Assembly: GCA_002733995.1 (NCBI GenBank)
Contig: NVXR01000016.1
Location: forward strand, 1 to 64,000
Direction: 5' to 3'
Origin: Desulfotalea sp.
GTDB taxonomy: Bacteria > Desulfobacterota > Desulfobulbia > Desulfobulbales > Desulfocapsaceae
DNA length: 64,000 nucleotides
Shown piece by piece: positions 16,541 to 25,937 of the stretch. Every line of letters begins with the position of its first letter. Within the stretch, counting starts at the first letter, position 1. Position numbers and translations under genes: made by a program. The notes under the pieces are model-generated. The model was not told where the DNA came from and ran no database searches. It saw only the letters and a list, made by a program, of their open reading frames with translations.

Positions 16541-18366
16541 GACTTTGGCAGGCTCAGCGTTGCCTTGAGACCGTGGGGATGGCGATTTTCGAGGGAAAAG
16601 TTGCCGTTGTGTGCTGCTATTATCTGTTTGACCAGTGCGAGTCCCATGCCATTGCCATATGTCTTTGTCGTATAGAAAGGTTCCATGGATCGTTGCAACA
16701 GCCTTTCAGGTATACCCGGGCCGGTATCGCTGATGGTTACGGTGATGTTCTCTTTTGTCTCAGTGGCGTCTATTTCAAGCAAGCCGCCGTCTTCCATTGC
16801 CTCGGTGCTATTTCTGATCAGGTGGGAAAATACCTGGCGGATTTTGTTCTCATTCAGGCTAATTTCCGGTCCGATTTGTTCAAGGTGAAGTTGGTACCTA
16901 ATGTTGTATCTTTTGAATTTTGAATAAAAGATAAAGGCCGTTTCTCTGATAATTGAATAGAGATAGTAGGGGGTTTGTTGAATCTCCTTTGCCTCGGTAA
17001 AACTGAACAGATCCTCTAGTGTTTGCTCTATGCGGTCGGTTTCGCTGGTGATGATTTTTAGAAACTTAGTAGTGTACTCGTCCTTACTTTTTCTTGTGAG
17101 TAAGCGTGCCGTTCCACCTATAGAAGTAATTGGATTTCGCAGGGCGTGGAGCAGTTGTGACGCAATTCTATTGATGGTAATGGATCGCTCTGCTTTGAGT
17201 AATAGGTCTTTGTTTTGCTTGAGCTCTGTTGTGACCCGCTCGAGTTCTGATATTTTCTGAGCCATTTCTTCGTACAGATAACTATGCTCTATGGCAAGGC
17301 TAGCCTGGCTTGCAAATATTTCCAAATCAATAATATCAGCTGGACTGATCGGGCTTTGGGTGATGAAATTATCCACAATAATGACACCGAAGGAACCGCT
17401 TGGTGAATAGAGCGGTACAACGACAAAAGACGATTGCTGCAGACTTGCAATGAGGCTGCTTGTCTCAACCGGATCCTTGGTCTTGCCTTCCCGGACTTCT
17501 ATGGTTTGCCTGTTTTGCAGTGCATATATGAGTATATTATTCTTTTCTACTGGAGAAACACGAAGATTTTGTATTATCCTGTTTGTGGTATAGTCCGTTG
17601 AGTTCTCGTCACCGAGGCCACTGTTGAGAATATCATCGAGTTGAATACCCTGTTCTTTGATGGCTTCCCATATTTTCCCCGCTTTAACTTTGGAAGAGGT
17701 GCCGATACCTATACGACCCTCTAGCTCATTGGTCTCTGCGTTTTCCAGTGCAAGAAATGCCCTGTTAAAGCGTAGGCCTTCATCCGCCGTAATACCAATA
17801 AGTATGGCCTTGAGTATTGCCTGCAACTCCCGGGCGTTGAGGTAGGCCGTGTTCATTTTATAGTTGAGCTGATGCAAAAACTGCATGCGGCTGTTGCTGC
17901 TCTGTAGCTCTTTTTGAAAGCGTCGACTATTAATTACCAGTCTTCTTTTTTTTAGTGTATTGACAATTGTGCGGGAAAATTCCTTTATTGAAACGGGTTT
18001 GGTGAGATAGTCATCTGCCCCTTGGCGGAGGCAGTCAAGGGCTGTGTCGATGTCTGTTGATCCTGTAACCATGATAATTCCAAGATCAGGATATGTGGGG
18101 ACGATATCTTTAAGTAGATCGTCACCATCACGGTCAGGCAGGCCAATGTCGAGTAAAACAAGAGCTATGTTTTTTGCTTGGAGAAGGTTTTGGAATGCCG
18201 TTGCACTTCCCGCCTGGAGGACGTTAAATCCCTGATTTGTAAGGTAATGTGATAGGAGGAGAGCTATCTCTGGAGAGTCGTCAACAACGGCTACAAACTC
18301 ACCTGGTTCAAGGAGTTGAGCCGGGCTTATCTGCTCGATATGCTGTGAAAAATGGAATTCAACCAT
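16537..18366 (-). CDS. receiver-GAF-histidine kinase
   Basis: This 609-residue cytoplasmic signalling protein is built in unusual order. A receiver domain comes first (residues about 25-145; AVVDDSPE acid pocket, phospho-Asp in LVLLDIGLPDRDG). A GAF-like domain (about 190-370) senses a ligand. A coiled linker (IEHSYLYEEMAQKISELE) leads to the histidine box LLHALRNPITSIGG, and the HATPase domain has NEN, DTGPGIP and GNGMGLAL. It has no membrane segment. The receiver may gate kinase output, and its partner regulator is not adjacent. It overlaps the DHA2 gene end by four bases. Confidence 0.9.
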   Translation of the reverse strand: MVEFHFSQHIEQISPAQLLEPGEFVAVVDDSPEIALLLSHYLTNQGFNVLQAGSATAFQNLLQAKNIALVLLDIGLPDRDGDDLLKDIVPTYPDLGIIMVTGSTDIDTALDCLRQGADDYLTKPVSIKEFSRTIVNTLKKRRLVINSRRFQKELQSSNSRMQFLHQLNYKMNTAYLNARELQAILKAILIGITADEGLRFNRAFLALENAETNELEGRIGIGTSSKVKAGKIWEAIKEQGIQLDDILNSGLGDENSTDYTTNRIIQNLRVSPVEKNNILIYALQNRQTIEVREGKTKDPVETSSLIASLQQSSFVVVPLYSPSGSFGVIIVDNFITQSPISPADIIDLEIFASQASLAIEHSYLYEEMAQKISELERVTTELKQNKDLLLKAERSITINRIASQLLHALRNPITSIGGTARLLTRKSKDEYTTKFLKIITSETDRIEQTLEDLFSFTEAKEIQQTPYYLYSIIRETAFIFYSKFKRYNIRYQLHLEQIGPEISLNENKIRQVFSHLIRNSTEAMEDGGLLEIDATETKENITVTISDTGPGIPERLLQRSMEPFYTTKTYGNGMGLALVKQIIAAHNGNFSLENRHPHGLKATLSLPKS

Positions 18367-18568
18367 GATGTCAGAGCTGGTAGAGGAAGGGTTCAGTTAC
18401 ACAAGGAAGTGATTCATAGTATTTGTAGCACAAAAGTTGTAAACACTGCAAAAAAAAGGAAGGGGATGGTGAATTTATTTTGTAGCATCACTCGGGATAG
18501 TTTGAAAATCGTATTACGAATGTGATGATTCTGGTGTATAATAGTCCTCTACTTTACTCGGTGATTAA

Positions 18569-20548
18569 ATGTTACAATTAAATGATATATTTCAGGAAAA
18601 TGGAATTCTTTCCAAGGTGTTACAGGGGTTTGAGCCCCGCGACGGCCAAAGGGAGATGGCTGTAGCTATTGAAGAGGCGCTGTTCACGGAGGCTGATGCC
18701 AATGGCTCTCTCCGGCGATCTTTGGTGGTAGAAGCAGAGACCGGTATTGGTAAAACATTAGCCTACCTTATCCCTGCGGTTCTATCAGGGAAGAAAATCG
18801 TTATTTCAACTGCAACCCTTAATCTTCAAGATCAGATTATAGGTAAAGATATTCCGCTGGTGAAAGAGATCTTAGGTACTGATGTCCCTGTCGTCTGTGT
18901 GAAGGGCAGAGAAAATTATCTTTGCCTGTATCGGTGGTATCAGTACCGCTCTAACGCTGATCTGTCCGGCGCAAAAGATCCAAATGTACATCGCATTGAT
19001 AAATGGCTGAAAAGCACAAAGGTCGGAGACAAGGCTGAGCTTGAGTGGCTTGGGGAAAACCGTGATCTCTGGTCAAAAATATCAGCACAATCGAGCCAAT
19101 GTCTAGGCAGTAATTGTCCGGAGGGATCCCTGTGTTTTGTAACACAACTGAGAAAAAGGGCAGGGGCAGCCCGAATACTCATCGTTAACCACCATCTGTT
19201 CTTTTCTGATCTGGCTTTAAAAAAAGAGGGTTATGGTGATATCCTTCCCAGGTATGAGGCGGTAATCTTTGATGAGGCCCACCATGTTGAAGACATTGCC
19301 AGTGTATTTTTTTCCAGTAGCTTTAGTCAGTATCAGTTAATTGACCTTCTCAATGATATTGAACAACAGGCTAAAAATGATCTTTCCGGAGAGAAAACCG
19401 CCACCTTGTTGCCAATGTTAAGTGGCTTGCGCAAGAGAGGAGAAAATTTTGCAGCTCTCTTTCCCCAAGAACTCGGTCGGTTTTACCTGACAGCATTTAT
19501 TGAGAAAATTAGTCAGGTGGTCTGGCTTGAGGAGGTTGACCTTCTCAATACTGGGCTCGCCAATCTTGAAAAAGAGATGGCTCTTTTAGCTCCCTATGGT
19601 GAAAGTTGGCTTGCGTTTGCCAGTCGAAGTGATAGTCTTGGCGAAAAACTACGTGATATTGCAATTGCTCCAGACGATGAGGATGCAGAAATGATTCGCT
19701 GGTATGAAAAGCAACAGCGATCTGTTGCCTTGTCGGCCACCCCGCTTGAAGTTGCAACTATTTTAGATGAACAGCTCTATCGTTCGGTTGAGTGCTGTAT
19801 CATGACTTCGGCAACTCTGGCGACTGGTGGTTCTTTTTCATATATCAAGAAGAGGTTAGGGCTCGGCGAAGATACAAAATATTTGCAATTCAGTTCTCCC
19901 TTTGATTATGAGAAACATGCCCAGGTTTATATTCCTGAGCGAAGTTTTCCCGAGCCTACAGATAAGAGGTATCCTGAGGCGTTGAATCGGCGGGTCTGTG
20001 CATTACTCAAAGTAACCTCTGGACGAGCTCTTGTGCTGTGCACAAGTTTTAAGGCGATGGAGAGACTCGCGGACGCTTTGGAGAAAGAGCTGGATTACAA
20101 AATCTTGGTCCAGGGGAGAGGCTCGAAAACCGCTTTGCTTGATACCTTTAGGAAGGAAACGCACAGTGTGCTCATCGCCGTTGCAAGTTTTTGGGAAGGC
20201 GTAGACGTGAGCGGAGAATCGCTAAGCTGTGTTGTTATTGATAAACTTCCCTTTGAGGTTCCTACGGACCCGGTTTTACAAACACGGATTGAAAGAGTAC
20301 GTAGTGATGGCGGCAATCCTTTTTTTGAATATCAGGTACCGCGAGCGGTTCTCTCATTAAAGCAGGGTGTAGGGCGCTTAATTCGTTCTACTACAGATAC
20401 GGGTGTTGTGGCAATTATGGATGTTCGACTATATACGAAAGGGTATGGAAGGACCTTCTTAAAGAGTTTGCCGGGTGCACCTATCATCCGTGAAATTGAG
20501 GATGTGAAAGAATTTTTTCGTCTTGTTGTTGACCCTTCAACACACTAA
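18569..20548 (+). CDS. dinG: DinG/YoaA-type XPD-like DNA helicase
   Basis: This 659-residue superfamily 2 helicase of the iron-sulfur XPD/DinG group unwinds DNA 5'-3' and resolves R-loops and damaged forks. Walker A is AETGIGKTLAYL (near residue 56). The DEAH box is FDEAHHVED, preceded by the IVNHHLFF segment. Cysteines in the intervening region (CVKGRENYLC, then CLGSNCPEGSLC) can hold a 4Fe-4S cluster. The last part has the VASFWEGVDVSGESL and GVGRLIRSTTDTG motifs. It heads a three-gene plus-strand run with ispB-like and YibQ-like genes (gaps of 27 and 53 bases). The symbol is family-level: it could equally be the YoaA paralogue. Confidence 0.88.
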   Translation: MLQLNDIFQENGILSKVLQGFEPRDGQREMAVAIEEALFTEADANGSLRRSLVVEAETGIGKTLAYLIPAVLSGKKIVISTATLNLQDQIIGKDIPLVKEILGTDVPVVCVKGRENYLCLYRWYQYRSNADLSGAKDPNVHRIDKWLKSTKVGDKAELEWLGENRDLWSKISAQSSQCLGSNCPEGSLCFVTQLRKRAGAARILIVNHHLFFSDLALKKEGYGDILPRYEAVIFDEAHHVEDIASVFFSSSFSQYQLIDLLNDIEQQAKNDLSGEKTATLLPMLSGLRKRGENFAALFPQELGRFYLTAFIEKISQVVWLEEVDLLNTGLANLEKEMALLAPYGESWLAFASRSDSLGEKLRDIAIAPDDEDAEMIRWYEKQQRSVALSATPLEVATILDEQLYRSVECCIMTSATLATGGSFSYIKKRLGLGEDTKYLQFSSPFDYEKHAQVYIPERSFPEPTDKRYPEALNRRVCALLKVTSGRALVLCTSFKAMERLADALEKELDYKILVQGRGSKTALLDTFRKETHSVLIAVASFWEGVDVSGESLSCVVIDKLPFEVPTDPVLQTRIERVRSDGGNPFFEYQVPRAVLSLKQGVGRLIRSTTDTGVVAIMDVRLYTKGYGRTFLKSLPGAPIIREIEDVKEFFRLVVDPSTH

Positions 20549-20575
20549 ATCTGATTTTTTAATAAATAAACTGAT

Positions 20576-21562
20576 ATGAATGATTTGCTGGGTAATGTAA
20601 AGAAAGAGGCCTCTGAGATTGATCGTTATATGCGAATGGATCTTGATTCAATGGAGCCTAAGATCGATGTCCTCTTAAAGGAAGTACTTAATTACGGGCT
20701 CTTTAATGGTGGCAAGCGTATACGGCCACTTCTCGTTATTGTCTGTGCACGCCTATGCGGAGAACGCTCAGAGGATACGTACAGGCTTGGAATGGCCTTT
20801 GAATATCTGCATGCTGCGACGCTTTTTCATGATGATATTATCGATGCTTCTGAGACCCGTCGAGGCAAACCAGCGGTGCATAAGCAATTTGATATAGTGG
20901 CTGCGATCCTCGCGGGTGATTTTCTCCATGCTCACTCAATGGCAATTGTATCTGAATTTTCCGGTGCCAAGGGACTGTCATGCTTTTGCAGGGCAACTAA
21001 GGGCATGGTCGATGGAGAATTTATGCAATTGCAAAATGCAGAAAAGCATAATTTGTCAGAGATTGATTACTACAATGTTATTATGGGAAAAACTGGACTG
21101 CTTATATCGGCGGCCTGTGAAGTTGGAGCTGTTTTTGCCAATGCTGATGAAAAGGCGATTATTGCTCTGAGGAGCTATGGTGCGCATCTTGGTTGTGCGT
21201 TTCAGATAGTAGATGATATCTTGGACTATCTCGGGGACTCTGCCAAAACAGGAAAAGCAGTGGGTAACGATTTTGCAGAAGGCAAAATGACCCTCCCGCT
21301 CATTCTTGCAATCAATAAGGCAACGGCGGATGATCGGGCTATTCTGATGCAGGGTGTGAACACCGGTTCAGAAAAAGTGTCAATTCAGAGAGTTATTGAT
21401 CTTATTGATAAGTATGATGGCTTTAGCGGAGCTAGGGTCCACGCTGAGAAGGCAATTAACACAGCTTTCACTGAGCTTGAAATGTTTAATGATCCGGCGG
21501 TGTCTTGCCAGCGAGACCTCCTGCACGCCTTAGGTCATTTTGTTCTCACAAGGGATAAGTAG
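20576..21562 (+). CDS. ispB: trans-polyprenyl diphosphate synthase
   Basis: This 328-residue enzyme condenses isopentenyl diphosphate units onto an allylic primer to make the long prenyl tail of a respiratory quinone. The first aspartate-rich motif is LFHDDIIDASETRRGKP and the second is FQIVDDILDYLGD, both typical. The N-terminal GGKRIRPLL binds the diphosphate of the homoallylic substrate. The residue just before the first motif that sets chain length cannot be read reliably. In an anaerobe the product would supply menaquinone, though IspB of E. coli makes the octaprenyl tail of ubiquinone too. Likely cotranscribed with the upstream helicase. Confidence 0.9.
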   Translation: MNDLLGNVKKEASEIDRYMRMDLDSMEPKIDVLLKEVLNYGLFNGGKRIRPLLVIVCARLCGERSEDTYRLGMAFEYLHAATLFHDDIIDASETRRGKPAVHKQFDIVAAILAGDFLHAHSMAIVSEFSGAKGLSCFCRATKGMVDGEFMQLQNAEKHNLSEIDYYNVIMGKTGLLISAACEVGAVFANADEKAIIALRSYGAHLGCAFQIVDDILDYLGDSAKTGKAVGNDFAEGKMTLPLILAINKATADDRAILMQGVNTGSEKVSIQRVIDLIDKYDGFSGARVHAEKAINTAFTELEMFNDPAVSCQRDLLHALGHFVLTRDK

Positions 21563-21615
21563 CCGTTACAGTCGCTTAATCGATTTCACCTCAAAAATTT
21601 AAAGTAATATGTATA

Positions 21616-22581
21616 ATGGTTGCCCGAAAAACTAGAACTCAACGAACGAATAAGAAATCTGTAAGGAAGCAGTGGTTGTTTCCAAGTATCGGCAGGGTAT
21701 TGATATTCCTTTTTCTTTTTTTTGGATTGATGTTTTCCCTTTGTTCTGCAGGATATGTGGTTTTTTTCAGGACTGTTTTTGCACAGGAAATTATGCCTGT
21801 ACTTAAAAATAGTGTTGTCTTTGAAGAGCCGGATCCGCCCCCTCATTTAGCGGTGGGGAGCGTTGTTGTTGTCCCAAATTCTACTGCCCCTGTTACTGAA
21901 AGAGACAATAAGCCAAAGAGGACAGATTTACCGAAAGTAGCCATTATTGTAGACGATATAGGATACAACTATAAAATCGGCCAGCAGTTGTTGGAGATGC
22001 CGCTGGAACTCACCTTTTCCTTTCTGCCTTTTGCTCCATACACAAAACAACTTGAGAATGCGGCCCATGTTTTGGGGAAAACCGTGTTGTTACACCTCCC
22101 GCTCCAACCACAGTCTTCTCGGTTTGATCCTGGCCCTGGCGCTCTGATGCTTGCAGACTCAGCCATTGTGCAGATAGAGAAGTTAAGACGCTGCCTCGAT
22201 GAGGTTCCTCATGCTGTTGGTGTTAATAACCATATGGGTTCGTTATTTACCCAAGATACCGATGCTATGCAGCGAATTATGGTGGAGCTGTCTAGGCAAG
22301 AGTTATTTTTTGTTGATAGCTACACAACATCTGCAAGTGTAGCTTTGGAGGTCGCGTTGAAGTCAGGGGTTAAGAGTGCTCGCCGGCACGTATTCCTCGA
22401 TAATGTACTCAACCAGGAGCAGATCTGCGGGCAGTTGGAAAAGCTTGTTGATGTTGCGCTGAAAGGTGGTGTAGGGATAGGTATAGCACATCCCCACGAG
22501 GTAACCTTGAGCGCCCTCAAAAGTTGCGTCCCATTGTACGAGTCTAAGGTTCAGTATGTGAGTGTTTTGGAAGTATTGTAA
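21616..22581 (+). CDS. divergent polysaccharide deacetylase (YibQ-like)
   Basis: This 321-residue protein has one N-terminal membrane anchor or uncleaved signal (residues about 28-58, LIFLFLFFGLMFSLCSAGYVVF) and a periplasmic domain. The domain begins KVAIIVDDIGYN, the family start with paired Asp. TFSFLPFAPYTKQL, LLHLPLQP, GVNNHMGSLFT and IGIAHPHEVTL follow. This is the 'divergent polysaccharide deacetylase' group, usually found near envelope and cell-division genes; its substrate is not settled. It ends a run with dinG-like and ispB-like genes. Confidence 0.87.
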   Translation: MVARKTRTQRTNKKSVRKQWLFPSIGRVLIFLFLFFGLMFSLCSAGYVVFFRTVFAQEIMPVLKNSVVFEEPDPPPHLAVGSVVVVPNSTAPVTERDNKPKRTDLPKVAIIVDDIGYNYKIGQQLLEMPLELTFSFLPFAPYTKQLENAAHVLGKTVLLHLPLQPQSSRFDPGPGALMLADSAIVQIEKLRRCLDEVPHAVGVNNHMGSLFTQDTDAMQRIMVELSRQELFFVDSYTTSASVALEVALKSGVKSARRHVFLDNVLNQEQICGQLEKLVDVALKGGVGIGIAHPHEVTLSALKSCVPLYESKVQYVSVLEVL

Positions 22582-22943
22582 GGCAAGGTAGTGAAATATC
22601 CTGAATAGGGCATTGGCCCATCCTGTACCTCTTAACCCGTCAGCAGATATTTATTGATGAATTGTTAACCTAGAATCCCCCCCCCCACCTAAAGAGCAAG
22701 CGAACCGACCTCCGACCTTGACCAGACGGCTAGATGGCCAGAATGAGGCCTGTTTCAACGTTTAAGGTAGCCCCGCCTATCTAAACCTCCGGTGTCACTA
22801 TTCCCCCCCCCTCAAATATTTGCCAGCGTTGTCCTTTTTCTCCTGTAGAGAGTTGCTCTAATCTTTGGTTTTGATTTTGGTTTTTGTAGCCAACCCTTTG
22901 CCTTGAAAATTTGCCTAAAATATACGGCTAGGGTCGGATTTGG
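22582..22943. other. convergent intergenic region with C tracts
   Basis: About 360 bases lie between the 3' ends of the YibQ-like and radical SAM genes. It holds two uninterrupted C runs (22677-22686 and 22803-22811). I saw no gene and no clear terminator. Confidence 0.5.
22677..22686. repeat. C10 homopolymer
   Basis: Ten C residues in a row in noncoding sequence; a second run of nine lies at 22803-22811. Such tracts are prone to slippage. Confidence 0.8.
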
Positions 22944-24467
22944 CTACTTTTTTAACTCTTTCTGGAGCGAGATAAAAGGGGCGTGGTTGGAGGTGAAAAA
23001 AGGAGGGTCGTTTTGCAATATTGGCGCAATTTCTGCTGAACGTTTGAAGCTTGAGTCGAGAAAGCGTCTGATCTTGCCGCGGTTCCAACCTTTTGGATGT
23101 TCAAAGTTACAATAGATGGAGAGGTCGCCATCGTAAAACTTTGAAATGGGCAGCTGCCTTGCCTCGGGACTGCAGACGGGAAGGTTGAAGATGGCAAGGT
23201 TGAGGTAACTGATTGCCTCGTGATGTTGTTCCACAAAGAGCTGGGTCTTTTCTGCAGACTCCAGATCTTCTGCTGGGGTCCCGAAAAGCAGGTAGATATA
23301 CGTTGCGATACCCACCTCCTGAAGATTTCGTAGAACAGTAGAGGCCAGTTGCAGGTCGATACCCTTGTTCATCTGTTCAAGCACTTTCTGGTCCCCGGAT
23401 TCGAGACCGATCTTTAACATAATACAGCCGGATTTTTTCAGTTGATAGCAGAATTCTTTATTTGTAAGCAGCTTTTCAAACCTGGCAAAGCCATACCAGG
23501 GGACTGCCAGGCCGTTTTTCTGGATAGCCTTAAGAGTAGAAGAACTTATTGCATTGTCAAGTAGATGGATAAGGGCTGGCTGTGTCTGTTCGGCAAGCAT
23601 CGACAATTCAAAAATGGTCTGTTTCGGTGCAATGTGCTCGTAGGGGTTGTCTTCACTGGTCTCAGGACAGAAGTTGCACTTTTTCCAGAAACACCCCCTT
23701 GATGTCGTATAGGGCAGGACAAATCCTGGAGACAGGTAGTTGTTTTGCAGTCCCTCGTATGTTGGAGGCAGGTTTTCCTTGGATTCCTCTTGCCCGAGGA
23801 GTGAGAGGAGTTGGTTCTCACCCTTTCCCGCAATAAGTGTGTCAATCAGCTTGGTGAATGGTTGGGTCCAGCCGGGATGGCTGAGCCACGTTGTGATGAG
23901 GCCGCCACCAGCAATGATTTTTATTTTCGGATGTCTGGCGCGGAGGTAGCCGATCATGGCGAAGCTACAGATGGCCTGGCTTAAGTAGCTGATGGATATG
24001 CCGATAGTTTTTGTTTGTGTCGTTTCTAAAAGCTGATCGAGCCGTGGTGCAAAATAAGGAAAGAATATGTTCTCTGAATAATTTTGGGCAACTCTAATCA
24101 GATCAGCACTTTTGAGCGGTGAGTAGTTGTCGTCCACATAATTTGCAAGTGTGAGGTGGATTCCCGCATGCTGCCCGGCAATTTCCAGGACACGGTTGAT
24201 GTCGGCTACAGCTCTACGATATCTATCTTTGTTTTGATAGGTCTTGGTGTTTTTCAGGGCATCTATATTGCGCTGGAGGTTTTTTACAGCACGTCTGCTC
24301 CAGGTGTCGTCTTTGGCCTGGGTCTTCTCAAGTAGGTAGTGTACAGCCTCGATATTCATATCGCAGACCGTAGTGGTCACTCCCCGGAACTTGAGTGCGC
24401 CTGCAAGGTAAGCAAGTGCTGGGGGTGGTTCGCAGGGCTTTGTTAGTGGCGGGTGGATGATGAGCAT
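22944..24467 (-). CDS. B12-binding-like radical SAM protein
   Basis: This 507-residue protein begins LIIHPPLTKPCEPPPALAYLAGALK, the start of a cobalamin-binding (B12-binding-type) domain that extends to about residue 235. The radical SAM core follows: TTSRGCFWKKCNFCPE carries a C-x4-C-x2-C cluster motif for the 4Fe-4S centre, and LKIGLESGDQKVLEQMNKG is the typical downstream helix. Proteins of this arrangement catalyse methylations and other radical reactions, often in lipid, cofactor or peptide modification. Substrate is unknown; no cognate peptide or cofactor gene is adjacent. It is convergent with the YibQ-like gene. Confidence 0.87.
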   Translation of the reverse strand: MLIIHPPLTKPCEPPPALAYLAGALKFRGVTTTVCDMNIEAVHYLLEKTQAKDDTWSRRAVKNLQRNIDALKNTKTYQNKDRYRRAVADINRVLEIAGQHAGIHLTLANYVDDNYSPLKSADLIRVAQNYSENIFFPYFAPRLDQLLETTQTKTIGISISYLSQAICSFAMIGYLRARHPKIKIIAGGGLITTWLSHPGWTQPFTKLIDTLIAGKGENQLLSLLGQEESKENLPPTYEGLQNNYLSPGFVLPYTTSRGCFWKKCNFCPETSEDNPYEHIAPKQTIFELSMLAEQTQPALIHLLDNAISSSTLKAIQKNGLAVPWYGFARFEKLLTNKEFCYQLKKSGCIMLKIGLESGDQKVLEQMNKGIDLQLASTVLRNLQEVGIATYIYLLFGTPAEDLESAEKTQLFVEQHHEAISYLNLAIFNLPVCSPEARQLPISKFYDGDLSIYCNFEHPKGWNRGKIRRFLDSSFKRSAEIAPILQNDPPFFTSNHAPFISLQKELKK

Positions 24468-24675
24468 AAAAAAATTGTTTTATTAAATGTTTGTTCTTCT
24501 GGCATATGTTGCAAGTTGTACTATATTGTAGCCCTGAATTACTTAAAATCAATATGATGGCGTTGTAAGGAGGGGCTTAACGTTACTTGCGTTTACTGCC
24601 TTTTCTCAGAGTCATCTCAATATATTGAATAAACTTTGTGTGAGTTGTTCAATTTAAACAATGGAAGTGAGGATT

Positions 24676-25611
24676 ATGAAGAGACTGTATACAACATTAG
24701 CTCCCGTTTTTTTACTGCTTATCGCATTTAGTCTGATTGATGCCGGTATTTCTGCAAATTATGCCGAGGCACGTTCCAAAATGGGTGGCCGATCTTTTAA
24801 AATGACCCGCTCCTACAAAAAATCACCTGCCAGAACTACCCAGTCCGCATCTTCCCAGAAAAAAAGTGGTATGGGTCGTGGGCTTATGGGTGGACTTATG
24901 GGTGGCTTAATTGGTGGAGCCCTAGGCGGAATGCTTTTTGGTTCTCTCTTTGGAGCTGGTGGTAGTGGTATGGGAATTCTGCCTATCCTGCTTCTGGCAG
25001 GTGGGGCCTTTTTTCTCTATAGAAAATTTAGCAGTGCAACTCAAGGCAAGGGGGCGTTCCCGTCGCCGAGATCCTCAACAGGTGGCGCGCCACAGAATAT
25101 ATTTGGTGGTGGTATGAACAGTGCCCCAGAAGAGGAGGAGCCCGAAATAAGGATTGGAGGGAATCTTCTTGAGGAAGGCTTTGAGCAGATTCGTGAGCAC
25201 GATAGAGGCTTTGATGAAAAATATTTTAAAGAAGTAGCCTCGGATGTATTCTTTCAAGTTCAGGCGGGTTGGATGCGCAGAGAAATGGAATCGTACAGAC
25301 ATCTGCTCGGTGAGGAAATTGCCTCTGAATACGACAAACATTTTCAAGAGATGAAGGCCAAAGGTCATATCAATAAACTCGAATCCATTGCCATTCGTTC
25401 CGTGGAACTTACCCAGGCGGGTAGCGATGGTCGTGAAGATTTTATCAGTGTGATTTTTAAGGCAAACCTACTCGATTATACCGTTGATGATAAAAGTGGT
25501 GATCTCATTGAGGGTAGCATGACTAATCCTGTTAAATTTGCAGAAGAGTGGTCTTGGGCACGGCCAACTGGCACAGAGGCCTGGAAGCTTGAAGGCATTA
25601 AGGTAATGTGA
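24676..25611 (+). CDS. Tim44-like domain protein
   Basis: This 311-residue protein has a signal sequence or anchor (KRLYTTLAPVFLLLIAF). A basic Ser/Lys-rich stretch follows, then a Gly/Met-rich repeat region (GLMGGLMGGLIGGALGG) that probably forms membrane helix hairpins around residues 70-115. The C-terminal part (about 165-311) is a Tim44/MBA1-like domain: FFQVQAGWMRREMESYRHLLG and ending WKLEGIKVM. In bacteria these proteins are unassigned; the mitochondrial relative anchors import machinery. I chose ATG 24676 because GTGAGG lies just before it; an upstream ATG at 24661 lacks a site. Confidence 0.83.
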   Translation: MKRLYTTLAPVFLLLIAFSLIDAGISANYAEARSKMGGRSFKMTRSYKKSPARTTQSASSQKKSGMGRGLMGGLMGGLIGGALGGMLFGSLFGAGGSGMGILPILLLAGGAFFLYRKFSSATQGKGAFPSPRSSTGGAPQNIFGGGMNSAPEEEEPEIRIGGNLLEEGFEQIREHDRGFDEKYFKEVASDVFFQVQAGWMRREMESYRHLLGEEIASEYDKHFQEMKAKGHINKLESIAIRSVELTQAGSDGREDFISVIFKANLLDYTVDDKSGDLIEGSMTNPVKFAEEWSWARPTGTEAWKLEGIKVM

Positions 25612-25937
25612 TGACCGCGAAGAAACGGTAATCGGTACTTTACTCTGCTGGTTTTGAGGGCACTCGTTCGTAGTGTTATTCTGTCGAGTGCCAAAGCAGT
25701 GGCACGGCTTTTCTAGCTGTGTTGTCTCAGAGTCATTTCCTCGTACGCATTCCCCATCGGTTGAGGTGGGGGATGCGTCTCTTGACGTATGCTAAAAAAA
25801 ACAAGAAAATAGCAAAGTTTTTCTTGGGCAGTGAACATAGAGAGCCCCTTGGGATATTCACTTGGATTGTGGCGAATTACCGGCTGGAATGTCTTGGCCG
25901 AGGCCATGTCAAAAATAGATCTATTGAGGAGAATGTT
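25612..25937. other. pdxH upstream region
   Basis: About 325 bases without a supported gene, containing a strong hairpin at 25745-25778. The pdxH frame is open back through much of it, but without homology to the enzyme. Confidence 0.5.
25745..25778. repeat. 12-bp hairpin upstream of pdxH
   Basis: 25745-25756 pairs with 25767-25778 in a 12-base-pair stem with one G-T wobble and a 10-base loop. No T run follows on the plus strand, so it is probably a leader structure or operator-like palindrome rather than a terminator. Confidence 0.6.
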
